Assembly (NCBI GenBank): GCA_014338405.1
Contig: JTDE01001494.1
Location: 56,289 to 120,288, forward strand
DNA length: 64,000 bases
Source: Paragonimus skrjabini miyazakii
Taxonomy: Eukaryota; Platyhelminthes; Trematoda; Plagiorchiida; Troglotrematidae
Direction of reading: 5' to 3'
Every line of letters begins with the position of its first letter. Positions within the stretch are counted from its first letter, which is position 1. A program made the translations under genes and the position numbers. Positions 13,881-24,233 of the stretch are shown piece after piece. The notes under the pieces are model-generated. The model made no database searches. It had not been told where the DNA came from and saw only the letters and a list, made by a program, of their open reading frames with translations.

Positions 13881-13975
13881 ATGGGGAAATTATTGATTCT
13901 GCTGCTACTCTGTGCAGTTTGCTTTGTTGCCACGGCGATCACATTAAGCTCTAGTACGCAGACGAAAAGATCAAA
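13881..13975 (+). CDS. Secreted Ser/Thr/Pro-rich repeat protein, exon 1 (signal peptide)
   Basis: This short first coding exon (31 codons plus 2 bases) encodes MGKLLILLLLCAVCFVATA followed by a Ser/Thr stretch and a basic TKRSK. That is a textbook cleavable signal peptide: one Lys, a Leu-rich core, and small residues (A-T-A) before the likely cut. The exon ends in AA and is followed at once by GTAAGT, a consensus donor. Joined to the acceptor at 14828, the split codon becomes Lys and the frame runs into the long repeat exon. The ATG follows AAAA. The product should enter the secretory pathway; no other membrane segment is visible in the second exon. Confidence 0.75.
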
Positions 13976-14828
13976 GTAAGTTTTTCATTTCGGTACATTT
14001 TTTAAAACCCGCATTAAATAATGGCTAATGTGAGTAATCTGTGATTGTTTATTAGTCTACAGTTTGTTATGTTTATTTTGGTTTGATTAACAAATGCGAA
14101 AATTTTATTTATTTATTTATTATTTATATATATATATATATTTATTTATTATGTCCATTAAAGTCTCGACAAGATTGCAAGAATCTTTACAACCTGGACT
14201 TCAGACAACTGAATATAATTGACTAATTCGAGAATTCGTTTACTTTATCTCGGCACACAGGTTAGGTGAACTAAAAGAATGACACAATCAATTGAAATTT
14301 GTGATCTAGCATGTACTCGATGAAAATGTACATCCTTAACGATTGACGCAAAGTGAAATGAAAATGGCTGCCAACTTTTAGTTGTTCATAGACTAACATA
14401 GAGTTCATCTTTGAAGTAAAAGATAATTCGAGTCTCAAATGTGCTACATTCTAGTAGAAAAAGACATCCACGCTGTAACTTTTATATGTAATTATATTCC
14501 TCTATGTAAAAACATAAGCCTGCTGAAGAGCTAGGTTTTAGCTTAGGTCACCTGTTGATTGCAGATACATTGATAGAATGTTGCGTACTACCATTTCACT
14601 GGGATCATTTTCTTCATAGATTATGCTTCGAAGTTCGGGTATGAGCATATGATGAAACACTACATGCAATCCGACTCACTTAGTGGCCGGAGTCTCACTC
14701 ACAGGTAAACTATCCCCAGAATAGTCCGATAATGTGGGACAATGAGATGCTTTTACCCTACAAATCGAATACTATAGTAAATACAGTTAATCTTAAATGA
14801 TCCGCCTCATTACCTTCCATTTGTTCAG
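13976..14828 (+). other. Intron of the secreted repeat gene with AT microsatellite
   Basis: An 853-bp GT-AG intron. The donor is GTAAGTTTTT. The acceptor is the pyrimidine-rich CCTTCCATTTGTTCAG at 14813-14828. It holds a TTTA/TA microsatellite at about 14104-14152. An ATG at 14797 opens the same frame as exon 2, but it lies inside the acceptor tract, so it is unlikely to be the true start. Confidence 0.7.
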
Positions 14829-16158
14829 ACCCACGACCACACCAAAAGCTACCACTTCCCGTAAGACACGTCAAACTCGCGCACCATCTACCACTAGCTT
14901 GCCACCTACAACCCGGACGCCAAAATCAAAAACTGTCCTAAGTACCAGCCGACTTCAAAGTATACCAGGCTCATCGAGAAAACCACAAATTACGGACAAT
15001 CCAGTTGTCACGGACAAGCCTTCGCTAACGGAAACAACGCATTTCGCCAACAAACCAATCGCTCCGGGTAGTTCAAACAATTCTGAGCATTCGAACATCC
15101 CCGTAAAAACAAGCACTATGGCCGAAACACGTACTTCAGGTGAATCGCGCATTACAGGCGTGCCACGTCCTACGAGTGAACGGTCATTCACAGATGAATC
15201 TCGTGTCACAGACAAATCAAATCACACCGAGATGCCGCGCTTGACGAGTGAATCCTATTTTACGGGCGGACATCTTATCAACAACAAACCGAGCGTGACA
15301 GGCGAGCCACGACTGTCAGATGGATCGCGACCGACGGGGGAGCCACATTTCACGGGCGAGTCGGATTTCACGGATAAGGCTCCCATCAGTGACAGATCCA
15401 ATGTGACCGGCGATTCACGACTGTCAAGTGGATCGCGACCGACAGGTGAGCCACATTTCACAGGTGAGTCGGACTCCACGGATAAGCCTCCCATCAGTGA
15501 CAGATCTAACGTGACCGGCGACTCACGATTGTCAGACAGATCACGACCGACAGGTGAGCCACATTTCACGGGCGAGTCGGACTTCACGGATAAGCCTCCC
15601 ATCAGTGACAGATCTAACGTGACCGGCGACTCACGATTGTCAGACAGATCACGACCGACAGGTGAGCCACATTTCACAGGTGAGTCGGACTCCACGGATA
15701 AGCCTCCCATCAGTGACAGATCTAACGTGACCGGCGATTCACGACTGTCAAATGGTTCGCGACCGACAGGTGAGCCACATTTCACGGGCGGGTCAAATTT
15801 CACGGATAAGCCTCCCCTCGGTGACATATCTAACGTGACCGGGGATTCACGACTGTCAAATGGATCGCGACCGACGGGTGAGCTACATAGTACAGACGGA
15901 TCGCAGGTCAATGATAAATCCGGGTTTACGAGCGTTCCAAGCTTGAAAAGTACCTCACAATTCACAGACAAGTTGAGCTTTACACGTGAACAACTCATTT
16001 CAACTACAACAAACCCAATGTATAAGAGGAGCTTTACTACGGTTCCGCTCGTAACGAACAAGCTACAACCCACAGATTTGTCACAGTTACCGACTAGACT
16101 GAATATCACTGACCTACTACGTACCACAACCTCGCCAAAGATTGCGGGTGGCCGTTAG
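14829..16158 (+). CDS. Secreted hexapeptide-repeat (mucin-like) protein, exon 2 with stop
   Basis: With exon 1 this gives about 474 residues. After the signal peptide comes a Thr/Pro/Ser-rich segment (residues ~33-75) with TTTP- and TTR-type runs, then a long region of hexapeptides of pattern x-[F/L/V/P/I]-[T/S]-[G/D]-[charged]-[S/P]. From about residue 199 to 378 six hexapeptides form a 36-residue unit (RPTGEP, HFTGES, DFTDKP, PISDRS, NVTGDS, RLSDRS) repeated five times, with a diverged sixth. Each unit carries one Asn-Val-Thr glycosylation sequon; NHT, NFT and NIT sequons occur elsewhere. Cysteine is absent, and the composition suggests an extended, glycosylated, surface or secreted protein. 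The last ~90 residues are Thr/Ser-rich without the strict repeat. I do not recognise the family; trematode polymorphic mucins are only an architectural analogy. Confidence 0.7.
15328..15975 (+). repeat. Tandem 108-bp coding repeat array (five full units plus a diverged sixth)
   Basis: Units begin with the Arg codon of RPTGEP at 15328, 15436, 15544, 15652, 15760 and 15868, an exact 108-bp spacing. Units two to four are close to identical at the nucleotide level, whereas the first and the fifth are more diverged, and the sixth fades after RPTGEL. Each unit is itself six 18-bp sub-repeats. This is the pattern expected from unequal crossing-over or slippage in the array centre. Copy number could vary between individuals or be compressed in the assembly. 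Confidence 0.85.
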
Positions 16159-16160
16159 TG

Positions 16161-16216
16161 AATAAACAGGGCTGCGGTGGCGTACCAACTTCGGCAGGTG
16201 AGCTAAGTACAATAAA
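16161..16216 (+). terminator. Candidate polyadenylation signals of the secreted repeat gene
   Basis: AATAAA occurs at 16161-16166, two bases after the TAG stop, and again at 16211-16216. The first would leave an exceptionally short 3' untranslated region; the second is a more ordinary choice. Confidence 0.45.
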
Positions 16217-17780
16217 TGACAAATATATGTATGCTACGGACGAATGCCTAATTCCGTAGTGCATCTTTTGTGTATCAGGATAATCTTCTTTACAGCTAGC
16301 AACAATACATCGAGGTTGTCTGCAAGAAAACCAACATTAGAAAGAATATAGAATAATCTTAGTTTACAGATAACATTAGATTAGAAACCTGACTTATTGT
16401 ATAAAAATTCTCAGGTATTAACTCAAACACACGTCATAATGCCTATTCGTTGAAATCAGGCAATGAAGCATGGTGTCGTTTAGAAGGAACTGATCTTATT
16501 AACTTCCTTACCTTAAAATTAAGCATAGTAAACAGCGCTGAACAACATTTCCAATGATCTTGATTTTCAGTAGTTCTCTTAAACTCGCTAGTCGAGGAAA
16601 ACGTTAATTAGGTAGATCACAGCAAATGAAACAACGAATGTTATATTTTCTTCGGGCTTCATGCTTTTTTTGATAATCAGTGGTTCACACTGATGCTTAA
16701 CTGCCACACAACCATGATGTAGAAAAAAGCAAACACTGTATAGATAGAGGGAAGAAAAATGGAGGAGAGGGGGATCTAATTACTAAAAATAGCCACGTTT
16801 ATATTTAACCATCCAACATCAGAGCGCCTACACCTTTGGTCCTACTAATTGGCATTTGCTTGATAGCATAAAAAAATTTCATATGAAGATTAACTTTTTG
16901 CTACATGATCAAAAATGGAGTATATTTTTATCGGTGAAATTAACCAACTGGTTTACTTTAAATGGTTCAGTTTTCTATAATTTTACTCAAATTGCTCCCG
17001 TTTTGCATAAGAGTTAAAACCGTCAGCTTTCAATGTAAACGAGGTTTTAAGTCGGAACGATCTGATGAAACAAACGGCTAAGAAAGTTCGTAACATTACT
17101 ACTTTTGAAGTAACTTCTTGAATTCAAAAAGATGTGTGGTCAATGGTTTGTTTCATAAACTCAGCATGATACGTATTCTTACCGGTAATCAGATTTCCGA
17201 CTTGTGTTTCACTAAAGCTTTTTATGTTAGCGGGGCAATCTGCCTCAGTTAATCCTTCATCTGGTTAGTCTGATTTGCACAGAATGCACATATACACAAT
17301 CGTCCTCCGAAGTATCAGCTGGCCCAAAGAAGGTTTCGGCAATGAATCTGATTAGTTTCCATTAGCCAATAAACAGTTCTCTGGAATGTGTGGCTTCACA
17401 TATTTAGAACAGACTAAAATCCACGTATGATCGGGTATTCTAAAAATTGAACATTTTCCCTACGGACTTAACAAAGGGTAACTCGTAAATGACTGACAAG
17501 ATTAAGATAATGAAAACCGAATGTATTCATGTCACTTGGCAGTAAGGGGCCTGCCTAGCTCGAGGGTGCAGTGAATGAGGCAATGATGTCTCATTCTGAG
17601 CACTGCTGCGCGCAGTGAATGTACTCGAAGCTACATCAGGCTTTTGAGAGATAACGAATGTTTTTCGACCGTATTGGATAATACGCTGGCGGTCACGGTC
17701 AACCATTGGGCGATCGGAGTGCTCTTTGTTTGAAGGTACCGTTTCTAACCCCCTTCTTCCTGATACGGAAGACAGCAGTG
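16217..17780. other. Non-coding stretch, nothing recognised
   Basis: AT-rich sequence without a supported exon, RNA gene or recognisable repeat copy between the secreted repeat gene and the LINE remnant. Confidence 0.4.
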
Positions 17781-18016
17781 TCGCAACTATGAGAATAGTT
17801 CTGCTGTATGCCCATAGGATCGTGTCACACTACCTAAGCACTCCAACGCGGTCAGTAGTGCGACATACAATCCTATGAGTGTAACTGCTTTTCGTCTGAC
17901 TGCTCCCCTTTGGCCTGTCTGACAAGGTTGCACCTGGAAGGACCGGAGTCCTAGTAAGCATAGGCCGCCGGACCAAAACAGTACACAAGCCCGACCACCT
18001 CGCCAAGGTAGCAGTA

Positions 18017-18945
18017 TAGGTCGAGGTCTTTTTGGACCTAAAATCTGCTTTCGACTCAGTTGCTCGTGACGTTCTCTGGAGCTGCCTTCTCCGCAAGGGA
18101 GTACCAGATAAATACGCAAATCTATTGAGATCATTGTATGCTCACTCTGCAAGCAGGGTGAGAGTTTATGGACAACTGTCTCGGGCGTTCATCACTTCTA
18201 GTGGTGTTCGTCAGGGGTGTCCGATTTCCCTCTTCCTGTTCAACTTTGTCATGGACGACATTCTGGAGGGTGCGCTTCGGGAATACAGTGGGCTTGGTGT
18301 TGAGCTTCTTCCTGGCGCTAGATTGACCGATCTGGAGTATGCGGACGACATTGTCTTACTTAGCCCCTCTGCCGAAAACATGCAGACCACGCTGGACAGG
18401 TTGAGCGACCGAGCTGGTTTGTATGGAATGCGATTTGCACCTTCAAAGCGCAGTGTTGTTTCAAGACTGGGGCACTTTAACTCCTACCTTCTTCATTACA
18501 GGTGATACGCTTGAGAATGTAGACAGTTTCACATACTTGGGTAGCACTATCTCGTCAGCTTGTAATATTGCTGATGAGATATCAGCGAGGATTGCAAGGG
18601 CACGGATTGCCTTTGCCAAACTGCGTCATCTGTGGCGTCGAGAAGGGGTTAGGTTGTCGCTGCAAGGAAGGGTATATAATGCCTGTGTGCGTTCCATCTT
18701 GCTTTATGGTTCGGAAACGTGGTCTGTTCACAAAGGAGATATCAACAGGCTTGCTGTGTTTGACCATCGTTGTCTCCGCCAAATAGCCCATATTAAGTAG
18801 ACTGATCGCGTGAGCAATGTGGCAGTTCGCCGGCGCGTATTTCGGAACGCACGTCACTGTTGAGGTGAGCGGCGGCTCGAGCCACAGTACCTTTTAGTCA
18901 GGCTCATGGCTGTTGTGATGATGATAATGATGATAATGATGTCAT
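18017..18945 (+). mobile_element. RTE-like LINE remnant, frameshifted reverse transcriptase with TGA-rich tail
   Basis: The frame from about 18017 reads VFLDLKSAFDSVARDVLW (RT motif A), then SSGVRQGCPISLFLFNFVMD (motif B) and LEYADDIVLLSP, the YADD catalytic box. Near 18460-18510 the frame shifts by one, then continues with the C-terminal region: DSFTYLGSTISSACNIADEI, LLYGSETWSVH and RCLRQIAHIK. A short relic of the following VSNVAVRRRVF-type segment is seen from 18808, after which most of the C-terminus is missing. The 3' end is a TGA/TGATAA repeat at 18916-18941, a tail style typical of RTE-clade elements. The 5' part, including the endonuclease, is absent or unrecognised; GC-rich DNA from about 17780 may belong to the same insertion. 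Dead copy. Confidence 0.85.
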
Positions 18946-19218
18946 TCCAGTGCATGAAGCCACAATTATTTTCGATGCCCTCGGCTGTATAATCACCGGG
19001 ATCTACCTATTAGCACCGATGAGATTTTTGAGAGCGTAGTATGTCAATGCGGCTGCATGAGATTACCTGCAAAAACCTTCGAGTAAATTTTCTCCAAGTG
19101 TTCTCCAACACCGTTTCCTTTGTAAGCTACTGATATATAGGTATGTCTTTGCGTTAACATCACATAAATCATACTTTATATGAACCACTATTCACGAACC
19201 AGTCAACAGCTGGTTCGC

Positions 19219-19249
<31 letters not shown>
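19219..19249. repeat. CAT trinucleotide microsatellite
   Basis: About ten uninterrupted CAT units on the plus strand (ATG units on the minus strand). It could be the poly-TGATGA tail of a lost minus-strand RTE copy, but no RTE-like sequence is seen next to it. Confidence 0.9.
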
Positions 19250-19757
19250 GTCAAAGATAACAGTGCATTAGTGGTTCATGCCAGATCGTAACTACAGTTT
19301 GAAAATGATGGAAAGAGAAAGCCTTAGCTGGCAAAGATGATGAAAGGAATGAAATCTACCTACCGAACCATCATTAAGGGATGGACATCATTGGATGGTT
19401 GTCTTAACTAATATCTACATCGTTTGGTATATTAGACGTGCTAAAAATATTGGTTGAAAAGTAAGATTATTACATAACCGTGTATTCACATCAGACATAG
19501 AATCCATAGTTCGTCCATAATTCTTTGCTGCAATCAATGTACGGTTAAAATATATATACTGTTGGCGATCATCAAATTTTACTTGTTTCTTTCAGCTAAA
19601 ACCGTTTGGTCCCAGGATATATGCCACTATCTGGACACTTTTTAGTGTGGAGCCTCATCACCTACCTTTTTCCCCCTAACTGTTGTTTAATGAATGTGAT
19701 CTGATGCAAACATTTCAAAAGAATGATTTCCTTCTTTCACTGAGCTCATCAACCAAT

Positions 19758-19763
19758 TTTATT
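19758..19763 (-). terminator. EFHC2: Candidate polyadenylation signal for EFHC2
   Basis: TTTATT on the plus strand is AATAAA on the minus strand, about 440 bases beyond the EFHC2 stop codon. I saw no closer canonical signal on the minus strand, but transcript evidence is absent. Confidence 0.3.
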
Positions 19764-20203
19764 GTTGTTTTCTAATCGAACAGTGTTTTGTTTGTCTGTT
19801 ATGATCCAATTGATGTTGTTAGTGCTGTCACTGTGTTGTTAAAACTGTATCAACTGAGTTTTTGTTCTATCAAAAATACCCAAAGTAAATCATTAAGAAA
19901 ACCAAGCCTGTCTTTTGAATGATTCGTTCATGTATTTAGATTTCATTTGCTCAACGTAGTATGACATTGCATACGTGATATTATCAGTAAGTCTAGAACA
20001 GTTTGTACCATACAATTTTGTCTTATGCCCACAACTCACCTCTTTTCAGAGAACTAAAGGAAAAGTGGCAGATCTTTTGATTGAATAAAACAACCTGTAG
20101 TTTTGTTTGTAAAGTTTGACTATCCTAAAACACCATTTCATCTTGTTTCGCTTATATGTGCAAGCGCTCTGTGTGTATGTAGGCAAGAATTTGGAATGGG
20201 GAT

Positions 20204-20462
20204 TTAGCCACAACGGTTGACTACTCCACATAGCTCATCAAACAACGGCTGATAACGAACACGGTTGATTTTTTCCGGTTGAGGTTGATAGGTTTGACCG
20301 ATTGATCTTGGTGGTTCTCCTTTGCTTGTTGATTTCCAGTCAACTTCCAAATTGCCTGTATAATCACACGGAACCTCAGGTGGAGCACCCACATGGGTGC
20401 AACGCCAGTTGAGTTGATTCAGAAACAGTTCATATTGAATCGTTCCGCTTTGTGTTGCAGAA
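20204..20462 (-). CDS. EFHC2: EFHC2 terminal exon (with stop)
   Basis: The acceptor CCTTTTTAG precedes 20462. One base completes a Tyr codon begun in the previous exon. The translation has TIQYELFLNQLNWR, which aligns with the IDYKSFFSALNWR segment of vertebrate EFHC2. It then runs on as a Pro-rich, poorly conserved tail (VGAPPEVPCDYTG, YQPQPEKINRVRYQ) and ends NRCG then TAA. The tail is longer than needed for the EF-hand fold and probably disordered. Confidence 0.9.
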
Positions 20463-23400
20463 CTAAAAAGGTATGATAAATTATGAACGCAAATTACACA
20501 GGTACTAGATTAGGTCATCACGAAGAAACAGCCGTTTACTCTATCTTTGAATTTGAAATTGAAGTCAGTCCATCGGATTTCTAGCATCATTTTCCCCCTG
20601 CTGGAATATGGACATAAACGTGGGCGAAATGTACTCTGTTGTTCTAGTAATGTACAAGTGTTGTTCGGAAGTCAAAATGGAGTGATAAGTCTCTTTTAAG
20701 TGTTGCTGACGGTCAACATATTTATTTCCAAAGAAACAACAGGCTGCGATATATATTATAACAACTGTTGTTTTTAAGAGCACTCGACGCTTAGTAAGAT
20801 CAGCTTTTTATCAGTACCAGCTTTGTTTGACCATTTAACACCAATAAATGATCTTCAGCGGTGTTCCTACAATAATGCAACCCAGAAATGAGTATCAGTA
20901 GAATTGCACCCATAGTAATCAGCAGCCGTAATGTCAGTACTTTTACGAAATACAAGCTACCAAAGTATCCAAATTTATACATAACGGGATTTCGGAAAAT
21001 TTATCACCTCTGTTCGGATAACTAGTCCGTAGGAGGTTATTGTCATTCGGTCAGTTTCAACATGTAATCAGCTTTTGTTAATCAAATCATGGATACCGAT
21101 AATTATACGGATGTATTAAGTGGACAGTGTGAGCCCTCGCGTACACTAGACCTGCATAATGCTGGCTCAGAGATGCTGTTTGGTCGTGTCCATATACTTA
21201 CCTGTGACTTGATCTTTTATTAATACGATTTAAAACATTGTGTGGCTCTTTTTATGAACTATTTGACAATATATCTTTTAGGATAGGCAATCCTATTCAG
21301 TAGAATATTAAGGCTTGATGTGGTTGTGGGGGTATTTGCTACGCATTCTCGATTTCTTTCAGTTACACATGTTGCATCAGTAGATAAAGAAATCCCGAAC
21401 GCGTTTGGAAAACTCTAATTCCTAGATTGTGGCATCGTAGATATTTACTTTCTGCCAATCATCCGCCTTCTAGAGTAACTCAACATATAGGGCTCTGGAC
21501 TGTCAAGAAATACAGCATAAACTGTCATTAAGTGCATGAAAGCAGATTTCGGAGAACAAACTTAACCAAAATCCGAGCTGCAATGAACGGTGCTTGCTCA
21601 CTTTCGACCACTCTGTTAACTTCTGTTACTAGAGCCGCTGTGAATATCTCATTAAAGCCATCTTCATCTTTCATTTTGGATGTCTAAACTGTCAAACGTA
21701 ATAAGTTACATTCGTTACTGGAATTCAGCTGCAAAACTCCAAACTTTATGTGACGAGTGGTTTCAGAAAGGCATGTAAAGTTTCGTTTATGCTCTCCCAA
21801 GCCTACGGTGCCAAATGAAACAAAGTTCACGCTTTATTAAGAATAATCCAACTTTTGCCTGACAATCATTTGTAAGTAAATACATTGTCACATGTGTGGT
21901 TAAGTGAATCAACCATATCTAATAAACTTGCAACAGAAATGAAGAGGATTCCAACTTTGTGACATGAACCACTTTGGATGTTTCTGTGCTTACCATATAT
22001 ATTGCCTCTTTCTGAACGTGCCTGGTCATGTTAAAAAGCATCGGCTTGCACAACAATATTTTTACCCGGAGAGGCTATGCTATAACATGCGTCACATAAA
22101 ATTTAGCCACTTCCCAAACGACATTTATAACACCCCTTACTGTACTCCTGAGATTGTTGATAAATGGTCCACCTGTGGGCAATATAAATTGGCTGAACTT
22201 ATGTCAACGATATAAATACCCTTTGCCAGATTCGGCAGGTATTCTACCAGCTGAAATATGAAACTATTTATGGAGGTTAGGAAACTCATATTGGGAATCA
22301 GTTATCCCTCTTACTCACTGTTATATGGAGTGCTTCCCACGATATTTTCTACGTGTGCATTAATCAGTAAGCGTTCGAACTGGGAGAGTTCTAAAGTATA
22401 ATAATCTTCCTTAATAACATCAGTTATTGCACCAGCTACTGCTCGTACTGAAGTAAAACATCCAACTACACTTTGAGCAAGCCTAATTGAGATACTGACA
22501 CCGCCCTTCCGCTCTAATTGTTTTATGTTGCTTGTGTGGTATTATATGGTACTGCACTGCAGACAACATACTCTAAATCCCGCCGCCAAACACCATGTGG
22601 CACTTTCAGATATCTCTATCCATAGTCTTTTAGCGTGTGTTCCAGGAGAACGTCAATAAATTTAATAAGAAGGCATTAGGCAAAATTGAATCACATATGT
22701 ACATCCCTCACACATGCAACCGAATTGTAAACGATTGAAACTACAAATAACCTCATTTGTATACTTTCTGAGTGCAGTTCGTTAACTGTGTTAACTGTCA
22801 ACATTTTGCCGTCTTTGACAGTGACTACAACCTAAACCTTATGTATATAAAACTCGGAAAGTTAACAACACTCACGTCAGTCAATTTCCGTGACATTCCC
22901 TGATAGAGGGTCTGTGAACCATGACAGCTCCAGATAGTGAGAGCAGTGGAATTAAGTACCTAACCCACTGGTAACTGTTTTCATTCCCGTGGGTCAGCGT
23001 TTCTCAAAACCTTACGCCAGTTAGTTACAACGCTGACAGCGAATGTTGGCCATGACAGACGGTTGGGTTGCATGTTCATTAAAAACTGCAACTATATATC
23101 TTAATGCGTAGTTTAGGAACGATTGATTGAACAATATCCATTTTTTGAGCACTTCACACCGGTCAAGACTAGCAGAGCAAAGTTTGAAAGGAAACTACCA
23201 GTTACTGGTGATCAGTTCCAGATCAAAACTGTACAAACTCCTTCGTCGGCAAACACTACCAGAAACAGCAGGAGGAACGTTCGACATGCCAGCATTCGTC
23301 AAACTAATTGGAGCTTCTTCCCAAATTGTCAGTGGTTTTATAAATGTCATTGTCATCATCATCGTTAATAATAAAATAGCAGTTACTTCACAATTAATTT

Positions 23401-23763
23401 ATATATAATGAAAAGAAAACAATCCTTATTAAAAATAAGAAGGAAAGGACTCAAAAGGTACTTTGAAAATCCAGCTGTTTAATCTCAGACAGTCATCATC
23501 AACCGAGTTGCTATAATAGGCTAGACGATTTACGTAGCAGAGTTGCTTCAAAATGATTTCCATCGATACCTTTCGAATAACTCTGCTCAACAATAACAGC
23601 ATATGCATTGTACACTTTGGCTGCGATCAAGCAGGATTTACACACTCAGAGCAACTATATGAAAAGACATTGATGATCGATTTGCAACGAAACTAAATAC
23701 ATCTTCAGGCCACTAACGGGTGTTGGGTAGTGAACACTTCAAACAAAAAGTACGCCAACTCAC
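20463..23763 (-). other. EFHC2 intron 8
   Basis: A 3.3-kb GT-AG intron (donor GTGAGTTGG). Two small minus-strand frames near 20565-20982 each start with a hydrophobic segment, but neither has splice support or a known domain. No repeat family was recognised. Confidence 0.6.
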
Positions 23764-23976
23764 TATTTCATGATTGCGCTGAGCATATCATCTGGGATGG
23801 GCATATGATGTGCCAGACAAATGCGTCTCAACGTCTCACTGTCCACTTCTCCAGTCTTTTCCGCGTCCACTTGGCGGCACGCCAACAATAGACTGGCGAA
23901 ATCCTCGAATGCTGTCTTACGCAGCGTCTGCTGAGCCAACCCTAGCACAATTCCATGCTGAATGTCTTTGGGGGGA
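23764..23976 (-). CDS. EFHC2: EFHC2 exon 8, EF-hand-like region
   Basis: The acceptor AATTACAG precedes 23976. The first base completes an Arg codon. The translation includes GLAQQTLRKTAFEDFASLLL, then a loop D-A-E-K-T-G-E-V-D-S-E-T, then LRRICLAHHMPIPDDMLSAI. This matches the helix-loop-helix preceding LSDDLLESLL in human EFHC2. The loop has Asp at position 1 and Gly at 6 but Thr at 12, so calcium binding is doubtful. The exon ends AAATA before GTGAGT. A naive reading would give AAA TAG as a stop; the consensus donor and the perfect continuation in the next exon show it is spliced. Confidence 0.93.
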
Positions 23977-23989
23977 CTGTAATTAGGAG

Positions 23990-24233
23990 ATCAAAGTGTC
24001 ATAAACTTGGTTTGATCAAACCCCGACCAAAGCCTTCTTCAAGACTTCTAGTTCTCCAAAATCCACCTAACGACATGAGATGTAAACTGAAGTCTGCTCA
24101 GGCTGCACCTGTGTGCCTAGTTCAAAGCACTAATGGACCAGTTGTCCGCAGTTGCGAAAGTAGTTTGTCAAACCAAACCAATTCACTTGTAACTGCAGGG
24201 ACGTTTACACAAACTCAACAGATCAACAACTAA
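23990..24233 (+). mobile_element. Possible LINE ORF1 relic
   Basis: A plus-strand open stretch reads KLGLIKPRPKPSSRLLVLQN followed by PPNDMRCKLKSAQ. The layout (basic Pro-rich stretch, a hydrophobic strand, then D-x-R-x-x-L-K-x-A) resembles the RRM-like segment of CR1/L2-type LINE first ORFs. The similarity is weak and based on pattern memory only. The stretch is opposite the EFHC2 strand and begins just inside intron 7. It could be a chance frame. Confidence 0.2.

Larger units (their letters stand above)
18946..20203. other. Non-coding stretch, probable 3' flank and UTR of EFHC2
   Basis: No coding signal. The part just left of 20204 should be the 3' untranslated region of the minus-strand EFHC2 gene. 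A CAT microsatellite lies within it at 19219-19249. Confidence 0.4.

Noticed and set aside
15255..16127. 290-codon minus-strand open frame across the repeat exon
   Set aside because: It mirrors the 108-bp array of the sense gene, has no start context or splice signals, and its translation is just another periodic reading of the same repeat.
17787..18152. Minus-strand frames of 88 and 121 codons at the LINE
   Set aside because: They are antisense to the reverse transcriptase motifs, which are unmistakable on the plus strand.
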